Shown in pieces: positions 20,356 through 32,176 of a stretch of 64,000 nucleotides of DNA; within the stretch, counting starts at the first letter, position 1, and each line of letters starts with the position of its first letter. Under the pieces are notes generated by a model. It made no database searches and was not told where the DNA came from. It was given only the letters and a program-made list of their open reading frames with translations. Origin of the DNA: Chiua virens (taxonomy: Eukaryota > Basidiomycota > Agaricomycetes > Boletales > Boletaceae); assembly GCA_019787685.1 (NCBI GenBank), contig JAHNUO010000002.1, positions 1,798,001 to 1,862,000 on the forward strand, given 5' to 3'. Position numbers and translations under genes: made by a program.

Positions 20356-22758
20356 ATGACACCTGCATTTCCAATGTGGTCTATTTCGCCCCTTCTCCTT
20401 CTTGCTGGGTATGCCTTTGCCCAGTTACCACTCCCACAACCGTCTTTTATGCCGCCGAATGCCTCAGCCGGCGCAGTCTCCTCCACTGGTGGCACAATAC
20501 CAAATTCCCAATGGTCATCGTTACTTGGCGATCTTATTTACTTTTACGAAGCACAACGCAGTGGGAAGCTCCCCGCGGACAATCGTGTCAAGTGGCGAAA
20601 TGATAGTGCACTCTCCGACGGCTCAGATGTCAAGCTGAACTTGACGGGCGGGTATTATGATGCAGGAGGTAATGTATGACACAAGCGATAGGAAATCATT
20701 TTTAATCCATCTCACAGATTACATCAAATGTACATTTCCCCTGGTTAGCGTTTATCTGCTCCCCTTTGGATTTGTTGTTCACCTTTGGTTAGTCCTTCAC
20801 GCTGATGTCAGTATGTTGGGGAGCCACAGATTACGGAAAGGGTACGACTTGAGCCTCTACATATTATTTATCTCGTTGACTGCAACTTGCTTGGTATAGG
20901 CTATGACCTCGCAAATCAAACGCCATACCTTGATGCAATGTTACGATGGGGCCTAGATTGGCTCATAAAAGTGTGTACTTGCTGTTATTTCTCTCAAAGA
21001 TCCAATTCAAGTACATTTAAAGGCACATCCCAACAACAATACTCTTTACGTTCAAATCTCCAGTGGTATATCGCCTTTCCTGCCCTTCTTTTCGTGATCT
21101 GTTCATCAGTTGCCTAGTGGAAGTGGACAACAATTATTGGGGAGGTGATCAGGGCATACCTGGCCCACGAACATCATATCAAATCAATACAACTAGGTAG
21201 AGTCTTATGCGTAGATTCGATTCTCCATCCTTCCTGATTTCACGTAGCCCTGGAACGGATGCTGCTGCCGGTGCTGCAGCAGCTTTTGCAGCATGCTCTA
21301 ATCTTTACCAGAATCGCGTCTTTTCAGATTCCTACTCAGGACCAGCAACACTTCAGAACTCCACATATGCAGCGCTGCTTCTACAACACGCACAAGGATT
21401 GTATACTTTCGCTACGAGTGCTCGCAAAATTGAGTATCAGGATTCCGTCCCCGATGCCGGCAAAGCGTATGCGTCTTCAGGGTTCGGCGACGAATTGGCT
21501 ATTGCGGCATTGTTCCTTTCTCTGGCGACGAACTCCTCTTCACTATACAAAGTGGCGCAATCTTACTACGGGGAATATAATCTTTCTGACTACCAGGGCC
21601 CCTTTAATTGGGATACAAAAACCCCTGGAATTCCTGTATTATTCGCACAGATCGCTCAATCTAATCCCGCCTTTGGCAATCTCTCCACTTGGCAGAGCGA
21701 GGCTGAAACGTACTTCGATCAAGTTGTATATGGAGGTGGGAAAGGGTATTCCACTGCAGGTAGGGTATCTCAGCTCATATTTGTACGGGGACCTAACCAG
21801 TCAATAGGCGGACTGCTCTATTACCCGGGAGACTCCGATACCGCTAGCATCAACCCTGCACTTAATGCAGCAATGTTGCTCAATCGATACGTCCCGCTTG
21901 CTTCGTCCCAAACGAAGAAGCAGGACTATTATGTGAATACCGTTTCTTCCTGTTCCATTTTCGGTAATTGATTGTAGGATATTAGAACTTCGCGAAGAAC
22001 CAAGTAAAGTATGCCCTGGGCAGCAATCCCATGTCTAGTGAGTATCATGTTAAAATCGCCCATGCGGCTTGTTCGTGGTTCATGTGGGCCGTTCGCAGTA
22101 CCGTACGTTGTCGGTGTCAACCCCAATTCACCGCAAAATCCGCATTCGGCGATGGCGAGCGGTGGCAATAACATTAGTGATATCAACAACGATCCTCCCC
22201 GAGAAGCCTACGTGCTATATGGCGCTGTTGTCGGAGGGCCAGACAAGTACGACCGCTTCTTTGACATCCGCGCTGACTGGCCAGAAACCGAGGTTGGTTT
22301 CTCGAGGTTGATGACAGCGTTTTGAAGCTTACACCTGTCTTCCAGCCTGCCCTGGATTATAACGCTCCTATGTTGACCCTGGCTGCTATGCATGTCCTCA
22401 ACGATTCTTCAGATCCCTTTTACACATCTCTGCAAGCTGGTGCATACCAGTCGAAACGGCCTCAGGGTATGCCATGCGACGCGGCGTACCAAGAAGGCTG
22501 TGCTGGTCCACAGATGAGTCAAGCCGGACAGATCGCGATGGGAGTCATTGTTGGTCTTGCGGGTGTTGTTATCTTTTCATTGATTGGGTGGTGGGGGTGG
22601 TTAGTATACCGAGGAAATTATACTCCATGCTATTAGTAGTCTATGATAACTTATCGCGTCACGCATATATGGAACACAGGAATGATCACAATGATAAAAT
22701 GAGTCGGGACGAGGAGCTGTTTGATGCACAAATGAATTTGAAACGACACCCCATGTAA
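20356..22758 (+). CDS. GH9 endoglucanase with a C-terminal membrane anchor
   Basis: A signal peptide ([20 protein letters not shown]) precedes a glycoside hydrolase family 9 domain interrupted by several introns. Key motifs are the GGYYDAGG loop with the catalytic-base Asp region, [52 protein letters not shown] and the C-terminal [18 protein letters not shown] with the expected proton-donor Glu. After the catalytic domain come about 60 residues and one transmembrane helix ([19 protein letters not shown]). An intron (about 22602-22681) then leads to a short charged tail ending KRHPM. The enzyme would hydrolyse beta-1,4-glucan while tethered at the cell surface. Most fungal cellulases are secreted, so an anchored GH9 suggests a wall-related or retained role. 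The transposon lies about 110 bases upstream. Confidence 0.88.
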
Positions 22759-22896
22759 CTTAAGTATGCAGACTCTATCTCTATTGCTCCTCCAAACGCT
22801 TGACTGAAAAAAACAAACAGAACTCGGGAACTTGAACCGACGCAGTATGAATCTATCCCACCAACGACCCCCTATCCCTTGCATTTTTCAACAGGC

Positions 22897-25800
22897 TCAA
22901 TAAACCTTTAAAGAAGACGTAAGTGAACTACTTGAATGTAGACATCAGCCGAATTACCTCGAGCACATAACGTTCCTCTTCCTTCAACGACTCGAGGAAC
23001 TCGCCCGCTGATTCTCTCGTCATGTTTTCATTCTTCACCAACGCGCCCACCAAGGCTTCGTAGACGTCCGGCACAGGCCAGGTAGGCCCGCAGAGGTAGA
23101 ACACGCCGTTTTGATTCTTCAGCATCTCCGCCAGCGTCTGGGCGTCCTCCAGCATCTTGTGTTGGATGTACACCTTCTTGGGGCCGTCGCGAGAGAATGC
23201 CAGGCCGGCCTTGGTGATTGTATTGTCGAGGATATATGTCTCGATCTCCTCGCCGTACAAGTATTCTTGGTGTTGGTGACGAGAACCGAAATAGTAGTAT
23301 GTTGGGCCGACATCAGTTCCCTGCTGAGAGAGCCATGCACGATGTTGGAGGAACGCGCGGAACGGTGCGGCACCGGTACCGAGACCCGCCATGATAATAG
23401 GCTGGGCATCGTTCTGCGGCAACTGTAGCGTATGTGAGCAATGAGAAGAGGTGATGATGACATGGTTCGCACCTTCATTACACTGGGCTTGATGGAGACC
23501 GTCACCTTTTGCCCAACCTTTAGGCCGGCAAGATACCGGGTACATTGACCGTATCGAAGTTGCCCTGGCAAGACCGATTTAGTATCTCATAATGGCAACA
23601 AATAAAGTATTCACCGTTCGGGGCTGTCCACTCGACTGTGACAACCAATAAGTCAACCCGGTTACCCACGACACTTTGTGCACTCGCAATACTGTAGTGC
23701 CTCGGTTTGGTGTCACCGATCATCTCGCAAAGCGTCTCGATGCCCGGTTTGGCACTGGGATATCGTTCGAGTACCTGCGCAAAAGAGATCGTATCCTTCT
23801 CGTTAAGCTTCTTAAACGTCGCCGAGCCTTCTGGCGAACCAATAAATTGCAAAGCCAATCTCTCTACGGGTTCAGTGGCGTACGGTGCGATGTCGGTATA
23901 AAATGACTTGGGTGGCTCTCCGAAAAGATCGATCTGTTGTTGAAGAACCTGGAATATTGTACGACTGTGCATTTGTTCTCCGCCATGACAAGGAATGGTG
24001 ATCACCCGATCGGGGTCAAGGCCGTACCATGTACAGAAGTCCAGCACTTCTTGCGCATCGTTCCAGCCGTGGACACCAAGCGCTTCTCCAATAGCATACT
24101 TGAGACCCGTACCCTCAGTGTTGAACTCGAGATGGAACACATTACGGTCGTAGTCGAGGGGAGTGAGGCGGCGATTGACAGTACACGTCACCAGATACGT
24201 GCGTTCTGCGGCTTCGGGATGGAGAGAAGGGATCTGTGGGAACTCTTCGGTTTCTGGAGGGACAGGAAGCAGGGGAGTGAAAACTGAAGGAAAGAGAACG
24301 TGTTTAGCGGCCTCATGCCACGAGGCTACCTTTGAACCATTGTAAACGGTTTGCCCGGAACCAGTTTCAACAGCGACGGTGTTGAACTCGAAGCGTCTAA
24401 CTGTGGAAAAGCTATTTGCAGCTGCATCGGGTATGTGGGAGGCGACATCATGATCTACAGGCAATTCGACTCGGTGAAGTAATTCCCAGGTACGCGTACT
24501 GATGCCGGAGAAAACATCATCGCGTAGTCCGCCAGGAACCAAACCCAGAGCTAATTTGCGCACAACATCTTGGTTGGAAGCTTTCCCGAGGTATAACCTC
24601 AAAAATGCGAGGTACATTATCAAGCCTTCGACAGTCTCCATGTTCGTGACATCGCCACATAGCTCCGATGCTATCGACTTTGCATCAATTGTAAACAATC
24701 TTAACTCCCGTTGCAGAGCTAATGCCAATGCTTGAGGGGGAATGTTTTCCAACAATTCCGCGCTCGATAAAGATGTGATGACGAGGACAGGCGATCCAGG
24801 TTTAGCGTAGTCAAGGATGGAATGGGACTTGAGTAGGCTGGGCTCGACGCACATGAAATCCGTCAAATTCTCGCCATTCAATGGAAGTGCCAGAGAGACG
24901 GGGAGGTAATCGTCTTCACTCTTCTTTGGGGAGAGGATGATTCGATCTGCAGTAATCCCGCCCGCTTTACTAATGACGTCGTAGTCGGTTAATCGACGGA
25001 CGGAAATGCCACGAGAGAACGTGTCAGTGAGGAGCTGATGGAAGAAAGAGAGGTGGTTTGACGGGGTGCTGAGGAACATGAGTTTCGCCCCTGTGTGCTC
25101 CAGACTAACGTCGGCTAGGCTGTGATCGAAGAGAGACATCAAGTGGGAGCAGAACAGGGACGGGTTAGAAATGAATTCCTTGCCCTTGTCTGGCGTGACT
25201 CTTTGAGAGCGGATAATTTGTCTGGGGCGAGTGGGATCATAGAGAGACGCGAACACGTCGGCAAAAAGGGGGCCTCTAGTGGCTTCATGAGGCACGTCGT
25301 CGAAGACATGAATTGTTTCTGCGGTGGAAGGAACGACCTTCTGAAGTTCATCGGCCGCCCATGGACGGAGAACTCTTACGATGACGAGCGCTACCCCCGC
25401 GATCCTAGATACCAAATATTTGGCAATGAGGGCAGCCTGACTATTCAAAAGAACAAAGACGGTGCGCGCATTCTTGTCGCCGACGAATTCGAACGGCGCA
25501 TAGCCAGTCATCCGAACAGCTTCTAAATGGGCAAGTCGGAAGTATCCTTGACATGGTTCAGGACAAAGTTATGTCCAACCTCGCGAGCAGCACTGTGGTG
25601 GTCAAAGATGTGGACCACATGCCAGTCAGTGAGCTTGTATGCAAGGAGGGCGAAGTCGACTGCTTCCTGCGGGGTCGCAGACAGTAGGATTGCCAGCGAG
25701 TCAGGAAAGATTGTGAACGACGTGGCGAGCGAAGCAAGGGTGGGGGAAAGCGTGAAAGTGTCTCCCACGGGGGTGAGTGCGGGTACTTGAATGATCAACC

Positions 25801-26227
25801 TGCTCCGAGCGGAAGCGGGGGGCAGATGTGTCAGAGAAGCCGACATGGCTGCCAGGCCCACCGGAGTAGTGTAGGCAGTGAGGATAGAGCCATTGATAGC
25901 ATCCTGGCTGGTACCCTCGGACAGACGCCCGACGAGACCGAGACCGGCGCCTGCCCGGGTTTGGATGGGTAATACAGGGGCAAAGTGCTCGAGAGAGGCG
26001 GCCCACGATTTTGTGAGGGTGCCAAAGCCGATCTGCTCTGCGAGATCATAGACATAGACAAAAGAGCTGACTGCCGCGCAGGATGCGAGGAACTCGATGA
26101 GGTCAGAAGCGGATGCGACCTGAGATGGAGGAGCGGGGAGGGAGAGGAGAGACTTTAGATCATCGGGAGGAGCGACGAGGGTGGGGGAGGGAGAATAAGA
26201 GGAGGAGGAGGAGGAATGGGAAGCCAT
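22897..26227 (-). CDS. MET10: Assimilatory sulfite reductase (NADPH) flavoprotein alpha subunit
   Basis: Roughly 1,040 residues. The N-terminal exon (from ATG 26227) and the first part of the long exon form a pyruvate-ferredoxin-oxidoreductase-like region, typical of fungal Met10. The FAD-binding part follows: VFHLEFNTEGTGLKYAIGEA, PRHYSIASAQ with the R-x-Y-S flavin motif, and GQCTRYLAGLK. The NADPH-binding part reads IIMAGLGTGAAPFRAFLQHR, YYYFGSRHQHQEYLYGEE and FYLCGPTWPVPDV. A final intron restores the classic ending YVLEVY at 22897. The enzyme supplies electrons to the beta subunit (MET5), reducing sulfite to sulfide in the cytosol. Near 25525-25532 the frame is broken by one base, between SDLP and the following EAVRMTGYAPFEF, with no intron signals. 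This is probably an assembly indel at a run of three G. Confidence 0.92.
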
Positions 26228-26458
26228 GCGGAGAAATTTTGGAGGAATGCATTCTGACTTGTCAAAGATTATAGTGGATTGTGTGTGGGACACGATTGTG
26301 CCATGGTCGTGCAATACCGGATCACGTGTCAGCGGAACGCATAAATTATGACGCGTTTGAGCGTCATCCAACTTGTTACAAAAGTATCTGTATCAATATA
26401 ATCACTCATACACGTACAACTACACACCCCGTTCGGTTTCACGACTTGTCGGCTTCCT

Positions 26459-27561
26459 CTACTCACGTACCGTGTTGAACAACCTGTCACCCTGTAACCG
26501 ACATCAAACCCGACCTTCGCTCCGGTATTTATATAACTTACCGTGTCTCCGAGTCCAGGCGAGATCAATCCATCATGCGTCAGGTTCGGGTCCACAGCGG
26601 CAACCCAGATCTGCAGTAAAAGTCTTAGTTGACCGTCGACGACACATGACTTTATTACCTCGAGATCTGGATAGTTCTCCTCAATGTTCCTGAGGCCAGG
26701 CTCTGACCCGAGCACGACCAGCAGCTTTATCTTGTTCACTGTCACAGTTGTGTGTCTCCCACAACGGCTGCCGCAACGGATGCTACTCACAAGGAATTCC
26801 CCAGTCAAGAAGCATGGCCAACGCAGCGCATGCCGTCCCGCCCGTAGCAACTAGTGGGTCCAAGAGAAAGACTGCATCGACCGCTGGGGTGGATGGCAGC
26901 TTGGAGTAATCTACCAATCCACCCTCAGCATCCACGTGGCTCTCCGGAAGCGTGACACGCACATTCAACCGGCTGTAAGCTAACTTTCTCCCGGAACAAC
27001 CCAAGGTGGTAGACGGGTGCAGTCCTATGAATAGGTCGGACGAGTATGAGACTCATTCCACGACGCGTACATTGTTTCACATACGGGAAGAGTTTCAGCA
27101 GCGCGTCGGCCATACCCAAACCAGCCCTGAGAATCGGGGTCAGGCCAATCCGCCGTTTGATGGCGGTGCCCGTGAATGGCCCAATGGGAGTTTGCTATCA
27201 ATGACCATGAGCATGCACAATCTCAACGACTGTGTTCTCACCCCATGAAAGGGCTCTTCTTCGAGATCCCTCGAAGCCTCCACTCCTAAAATAAAACTGA
27301 TATCGTGGATTCCCTGCATATCCATATCCTCAGCTAATGCCAATGCTCGCTTGCTGTCTTGCAACCCACCTCGCGGAAATCCTTGGGATTGGTCGTCGTC
27401 AACCGAAGTTGGGACAACCGTGCGTTTATAATAGGGTGCGATAAAACATGTCGTTTTCCTGGCATTACGGCGAATGCGAGACGGCGTAGTATGTACAAAG
27501 TCACTTGACGTAGTCCAATAACCAAAGCACCAAGAGTATCCACAGATAACGCACTTCCCAT
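26459..27561 (-). CDS. Uracil phosphoribosyltransferase of the bacterial (Upp) type
   Basis: Seven or more small exons give about 225 residues. Segments in order are HVLSHPIINARLSQLRLTTT, FILGVEASRDLEEEPFHG, QTPIGPFTGTAIKRRIGLTP with ILRAGLGMADALLKLFPYV, VYHLGLFREKVSLQPVEYYS, the PRPP-binding loop VFLLDPLVATGGTACAAL, and the uracil-binding end PGLGDTGDRLFNTVRE at 26459. The order and the GLGDxGDRLF end match bacterial Upp enzymes, which turn uracil and PRPP into UMP. The usual DPMLATGGSA reads DPLVATGGTA here, and the following loop is LGSEPG instead of the common AAPEG. It could be the salvage enzyme or a divergent paralogue. Splicing is consistent throughout. ATG 27561 is only 14 bases past the RRP8 stop. 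Confidence 0.82.
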
Positions 27562-27575
27562 ATTAGGTCAGGCGC

Positions 27576-28954
27576 TTATCGTCTTTTATATTCGCAAGGA
27601 CTCAAAACGCGCCCGCGGGACATAACCCTCGTCCACTCGTCTTCTGAAATCATTGGTCTCGCAATTTTTTTGAATCGGAACAGCGTAAAGTGGCTGTTGC
27701 AATCATCCTGTGGTGGTTGTCACCCATGAGCAACTGATGGTACGGGAAACAACTACCTTGTACGTGAGCATAAAACCAATGGAGTTGATCAATGAAATGA
27801 AGTCAGGTATATTCGAAAAGCGGCTCGCAACCTCGGCGATCTTCAGTTCACCCCTACGACCTTTGTTAGTATCCAAATTTAGCAAGGTCTCCATACGATA
27901 CGCACCCCGGTCGGAGGATTCTCCAAGCCTCGCGTATGCACGTGGGCCAGTTGGTGCTCATGAGGCTGAGCGCACAGACAACAACATCAACGATCTGGGC
28001 CTCGCCTTCATTAGACACCGCAGATTGTGGTTCAGACCCTGGTAACGGTACCCGAGAGCAGATGTCCGCATCGATCACATAGCTCCCATCAGAAACTAGA
28101 TCGAACGACAGGACTGTAAATTTCTTCGCAAGGAGGGCCCGGGCAAGTGCAGCATCACCACATCCCAGATCTGCGATCACTGTCTTGGCAGGATACGATG
28201 ATAACTCCCGAATGTAGTGCCTAACCGGATTCGATGGCCAAGATTGCACTTGGCTTCTGAAGCCGACATGATACTGCGTATCTGAGTGAGTTAACATCAA
28301 GGTTGCAGGCGGATGCACTGACGTCCTCAAAAGTCTGCGGGTCTTCCTTCATCATCTTGACCGCTTCATGACTACTAGACTTGTATAAGGTTTCGTTTAG
28401 AAGTCTGGGCCATAAGACAGTTTAACCCGGTATCAATGTATCTGTAGCAAGCCAAAGACACACCTGAACCGAGCCCCACCCAAACTTTTCCTTAGGTTTC
28501 GTTGAAGCAAGGTCAGACCAGGCGTGTCGGCAGCGGGAGAAGGTTCAGGTGCGTTTGTGGGTTGAGCAACATGCTGTTCCACGTTCTTTTTTGCTTTCTT
28601 TTTTGGCAAAGCGACCTTATCAGAAGTGCTGGGAGCATCCGTAGGGACTGCTTTTGACTTGTTTTTCGACCTTCGTTGGGGGCGAGAGCCCCCTTGAGGC
28701 TGGTCATTAACACGGCGGGATGGAGACTTCTTTGACTTGGTCCTTTTATTAGATGTACCATCGCCTGAGTCGTTGCTAGGGCCAGCGCTGCCACCGAGAG
28801 ATTCTACGAGTTTGTCGAGGTTAACTTGAGCACTGCGGAGTAGATCCTGTTCTTCTGAAGAGGCAGCAGCGCGTTTCCGTTTCTTCGGTTGGCACTGGGT
28901 AGAGACTGGAGCAGATGGAACAGACCAGCCGGGAACGTCAAACAAGGCAGACAT
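27576..28954 (-). CDS. RRP8: 25S rRNA adenine-N1 methyltransferase RRP8
   Basis: The N-terminal 190 residues from ATG 28954 (MSALFDVPGWSVPSAP) are basic and Lys/Ser-rich with nuclear-localisation-like runs, as in fungal Rrp8. The linker LNETLYKSSSHEAVKMMKED and EDYHVGFRSQVQSWP are family hallmarks. The Rossmann methyltransferase follows: VIADLGCGDAALARALL (SAM motif I), VLSFDLVS, VVVCALSLMSTNWP and EAWRILRPG. After an intron come GELKIAEVASRF and SIGFMLTYKDDCNSHFTLFR, ending at 27576. The enzyme would methylate one adenine of 25S rRNA in the nucleolus. The stop is 14 bases before the downstream UPRT start on the same strand, so the two transcripts must overlap or be very tightly spaced. Confidence 0.9.
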
Positions 28955-29323
28955 TGAGTTGAATGAAAGTATAGAATTTATACGGTGGTTTGGTCCAAGT
29001 AGGAGTGATTCCGAGTCCGCGACACTGACTACTATACTGTCCACTTTGCAATGTGCCCTGAATTGTACATAGCCCTTGAAGCCAACCACCAGAAGGAATG
29101 ATGCTGCCGCGATGGGACACCAACGCGGACGTCGCGTTTTTATGGTGCTGCTCTGCACTATCAGCCACTCGCAAGCCTCACACGCCGCCTCATTGAAGTT
29201 CTTATCATCGCATCATGCATCGTGTTGTGTAAGTATAAAGAGACTTCCCACTGACACACGCCTCACTTTCCCTTTCGTCTCTGCTCGCGATCCATCCGCT
29301 TGTATCATCTTTCTTTCAAGCAT
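28955..29323. promoter_or_regulatory. Divergent promoter between RRP8 and the P-loop ATPase gene
   Basis: About 370 bases lie between divergent start codons. The side toward 29324 is pyrimidine-rich (for example TTTCCCTTTCGTCTCT at about 29266-29281), as is common before fungal transcription starts. I see no conserved motif. Confidence 0.5.
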
Positions 29324-31710
29324 ATGAACGGGACAGGCATCAAAGAAGCGACCCCTCCCCTGACAACCACAGGGCAGAAGCAACCTCACAGGATGGGCAA
29401 GTCTCAGGTATCGTCCGGTTCTCTCTCATTATTATAATCTGCCATTGGTTCTCTTTCGGATCCTCGCCAACACGAGTGTTATATACACCATTCTCACCTG
29501 CACTCTGGCACGGTCATGATCAGCCATGTAACTCTAACTCAATTGCAGAACGGAAATACCCCATCTTCGATGTTTGCGAATGGTACCCACGACGACCCGA
29601 CTCCTAGATCCGTCAAATATTTATCTCATTCTCCGGCGGAGGCGGCAACGGTGGCTGACTCTCTTTATCCTTGCCTTTATATATCACTGAGTCGATCCAG
29701 TCGTCGGTCTCTACTTCCACATTGATACCACCAGTCGTACAAATGGCAATTCCCAAGCGTATTGGCCTATACCCTACCGCATCTGTGCGTAGCTTTGTTG
29801 TCGACAACAATCTGGTGGCTGACATGCAGTTTGGACTCTTTTTTTCTTTCCCATCGACTATATCTAGGTTTCGGAAACTAACGCGAACGGCACATCGTCT
29901 CTCCCTCCCACGGACTCGGCTACTGTCTACGTTCGTGTTCGAGATGTTTCTCATCGAACCCTTCCTGCTAACATGCAGTTTCAGGAAGAGTTGGTACTGC
30001 TTCACGACAGCACAAATGATACCAAAGGCCGTTCAAAGGACCATGAACTTAGAACCGCTCCTATAGTCACCCGCGATGCCTATGTTGCCGCGGGATACCG
30101 CGATAACTTGACTCAGTACGGCGTGTTGGGCCGTGCACTGACTATCTTGTATGTCGCCACACGGTTCTCTATCTTCGGCCACTAGATCACACTCTATACA
30201 GCAATAAATCTCAGGGATATTCTCCTGCTGATCCTCGTCTGTACATCAACACGGTGAGATCATATCCGCTTATGTTCTTCAAGCCAACCTTCTCTCGTGA
30301 TTACAGAATGCGCCATTCTCTGCCGTCGTCTGTGGCGTTCAGGGATCTGGAAAATCACACACCGTTTCGATATTGCTAGAGAGTATGTTCATCCCCAAAT
30401 TGCGTCCTCTGGGCTTTTTGCAAAAGCCTCTCTCGGGACTTGTACTTCACTTTGGTGAAGGTGGGCCAAGCGCCAGGCCAAGCGAAGCTGCTTGGGTGGC
30501 CTTGTCCGACCTCCCCGAGGTACAGACCCCGCGGGTCAAAGTCTACGTTTCAAAATCATCACTCAAGACGATGACCGCCGTTTATGCCCCTCTCGGGAAT
30601 CGGGTAACAGTCGAACCACTTCTTTTCGGCAAGGACGAGCTGGATGCGCAAGCATTCCTGTCCATGATGGCGGTCGGTTCCTCCGAGTCCGCACCACTTT
30701 ACATCCAAGGCGTCCTCGTAAGTATCTGTTCTCGTTTCACCCTTCTGCTCGTGGCTGACTAAGCGCGCTAGTCGATTCTCCGTGATCTCGGGGAAGATTT
30801 TCGCTACGACGAATTCAAGAAACGACTGGACGAAAAGAAAGAATCCTTCAACCCGGCTCAGGCTGCTGGTCTTGAGCAGCGCATGGCGTTGCTAACATCG
30901 TTCTTGGATGTCCGCAGCCGCGCTACTCCACGCATCGATCGGTTCGCCGCCGGTCAGCTCACCATCATTGACCTATCGGACCCGTTCATCGACCCCGCAT
31001 CCGCATGTGGGTTGTTCGAGATCATCACGCGTCTGTTTGTCAGGGCAGAAGTCGGAACAGGCAAGCTGCTCGTCGTGGACGAAGCCCATAAAGTAGGTGT
31101 CCATTGCCAAGGTGCCGCACGTTGTTCTGACCAACCCTGCTATCAGTATCTCTCCTCACACAAGACTGTGACAGGTCTGACGAAATGTCTGCTCACGCTC
31201 GCACGAGAACAGCGGCACCTCGCGATGCGTCTGATCATCAGTACTCAAGGCAAGCGTTTCCGCACATCCCGCTTCCGCCGTTCCTTGACGGGCCTTTTAG
31301 AACCGACCGTCGTCCCTCCCGTCCTGCTCGACCTGTGTACCGTTGCGATTCTACATCGATTCTCCTCCCCGTCTTGGTGGGAACATCTCGCGAAGCACGT
31401 CTCGGCCGACATTTCTGCGGAAGACGCGTTCGACCGCGTGGTCAGACTTGAGGTGAGACTATGTGCACAGTGAATATTCTGGCTTGTTGACTGTGTGGTA
31501 CAGACTGGGGAGGCTATCGTGCTCGCGCCTTCTGGCTTTGGCGTGTTTCCGGACGGCCCAGCAGTGTCGCCTGCCCAAGGCGTTCAGAGGAGTGGCGCTG
31601 TCAACCAGATCCCGAAATTGAACCAATTCGGAAGGCGCTACATTTTGATGAAGACACGTCGTCGAGTCACCAAGGATGGAGGTGCTTCTATACTCGCAGT
31701 AGAGGACTGA
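29324..31710 (+). CDS. P-loop ATPase of unknown function (HerA/AAA-like)
   Basis: About 630 residues from several exons. An Asn/Thr/Ser-rich N-terminus precedes a middle region (VYVRVRDVSHRTLPANMQFQ and TRDAYVAAGYRDNLTQYGVL). The ATPase core carries Walker A (AVVCGVQGSGKSHTVSILLE) and, about 270 residues later, Walker B (LLVVDEAHKYL). In between lie QLTIIDLSDPFIDPASACG and FEIITRLFVRAEVGTGK, and after it CLLTLAREQRHLAMRLIIST, a typical sensor segment. This order resembles HerA/FtsK-superfamily ATPases that appear in fungal genomes as unnamed P-loop proteins. I do not recognise a named orthologue. A role in DNA or membrane handling is possible but not shown. The exon joins keep the frame throughout. 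Confidence 0.75.
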
Positions 31711-32176
31711 AGAGGTGTTCCCAATCTAGCATACGTATATCGACACGACTTTTATTTACACCTGCCGGGGAATCGATTGGATTGAGCATAATATGAAAAG
31801 CGGTCTAGTGAATGAGTCATGTACTGTATACAAAGATATGTAGTCTAGGTACAACACACAACAGTAACGTTAGAATAGAGTACATTGCGTGTGGTTCGAT
31901 AGAAGCTTGGCTGCAAGTCGTGTGTCCGTAGCCATATTACACTACGCACGATTATGTTATCCTATGGGCGTACAGCATGCAAATGAGAGAGATATGCATC
32001 GCGGAGAGGTATGAACACGGATGGTGGGAGTCCGAACAGGGTGGGGTGACTGTCGCAAAGACGAGAATAGACTGAAGGGGCTGTGGTGGCATAGGAGAAT
32101 AGAAGGGACGTGCCCGGCTTAAAATGTCCATCGGAAACCAGGTCGGATGAAGGCCGGAAGTAGGGGGCAAGGAAAA
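31711..32176. other. Convergent intergenic region
   Basis: About 470 bases between the stops of the P-loop ATPase and SRK1-like kinase genes. It is A/T-rich with no supported exon, repeat or RNA gene. It should hold both 3' untranslated regions. Confidence 0.6.

Noticed and set aside
22820..22890. tRNA-like B-box (GGTTCAAGTTCC) on the minus strand
   Set aside because: The flanking bases do not form a T-stem or an acceptor stem, and no A-box lies at the right distance.
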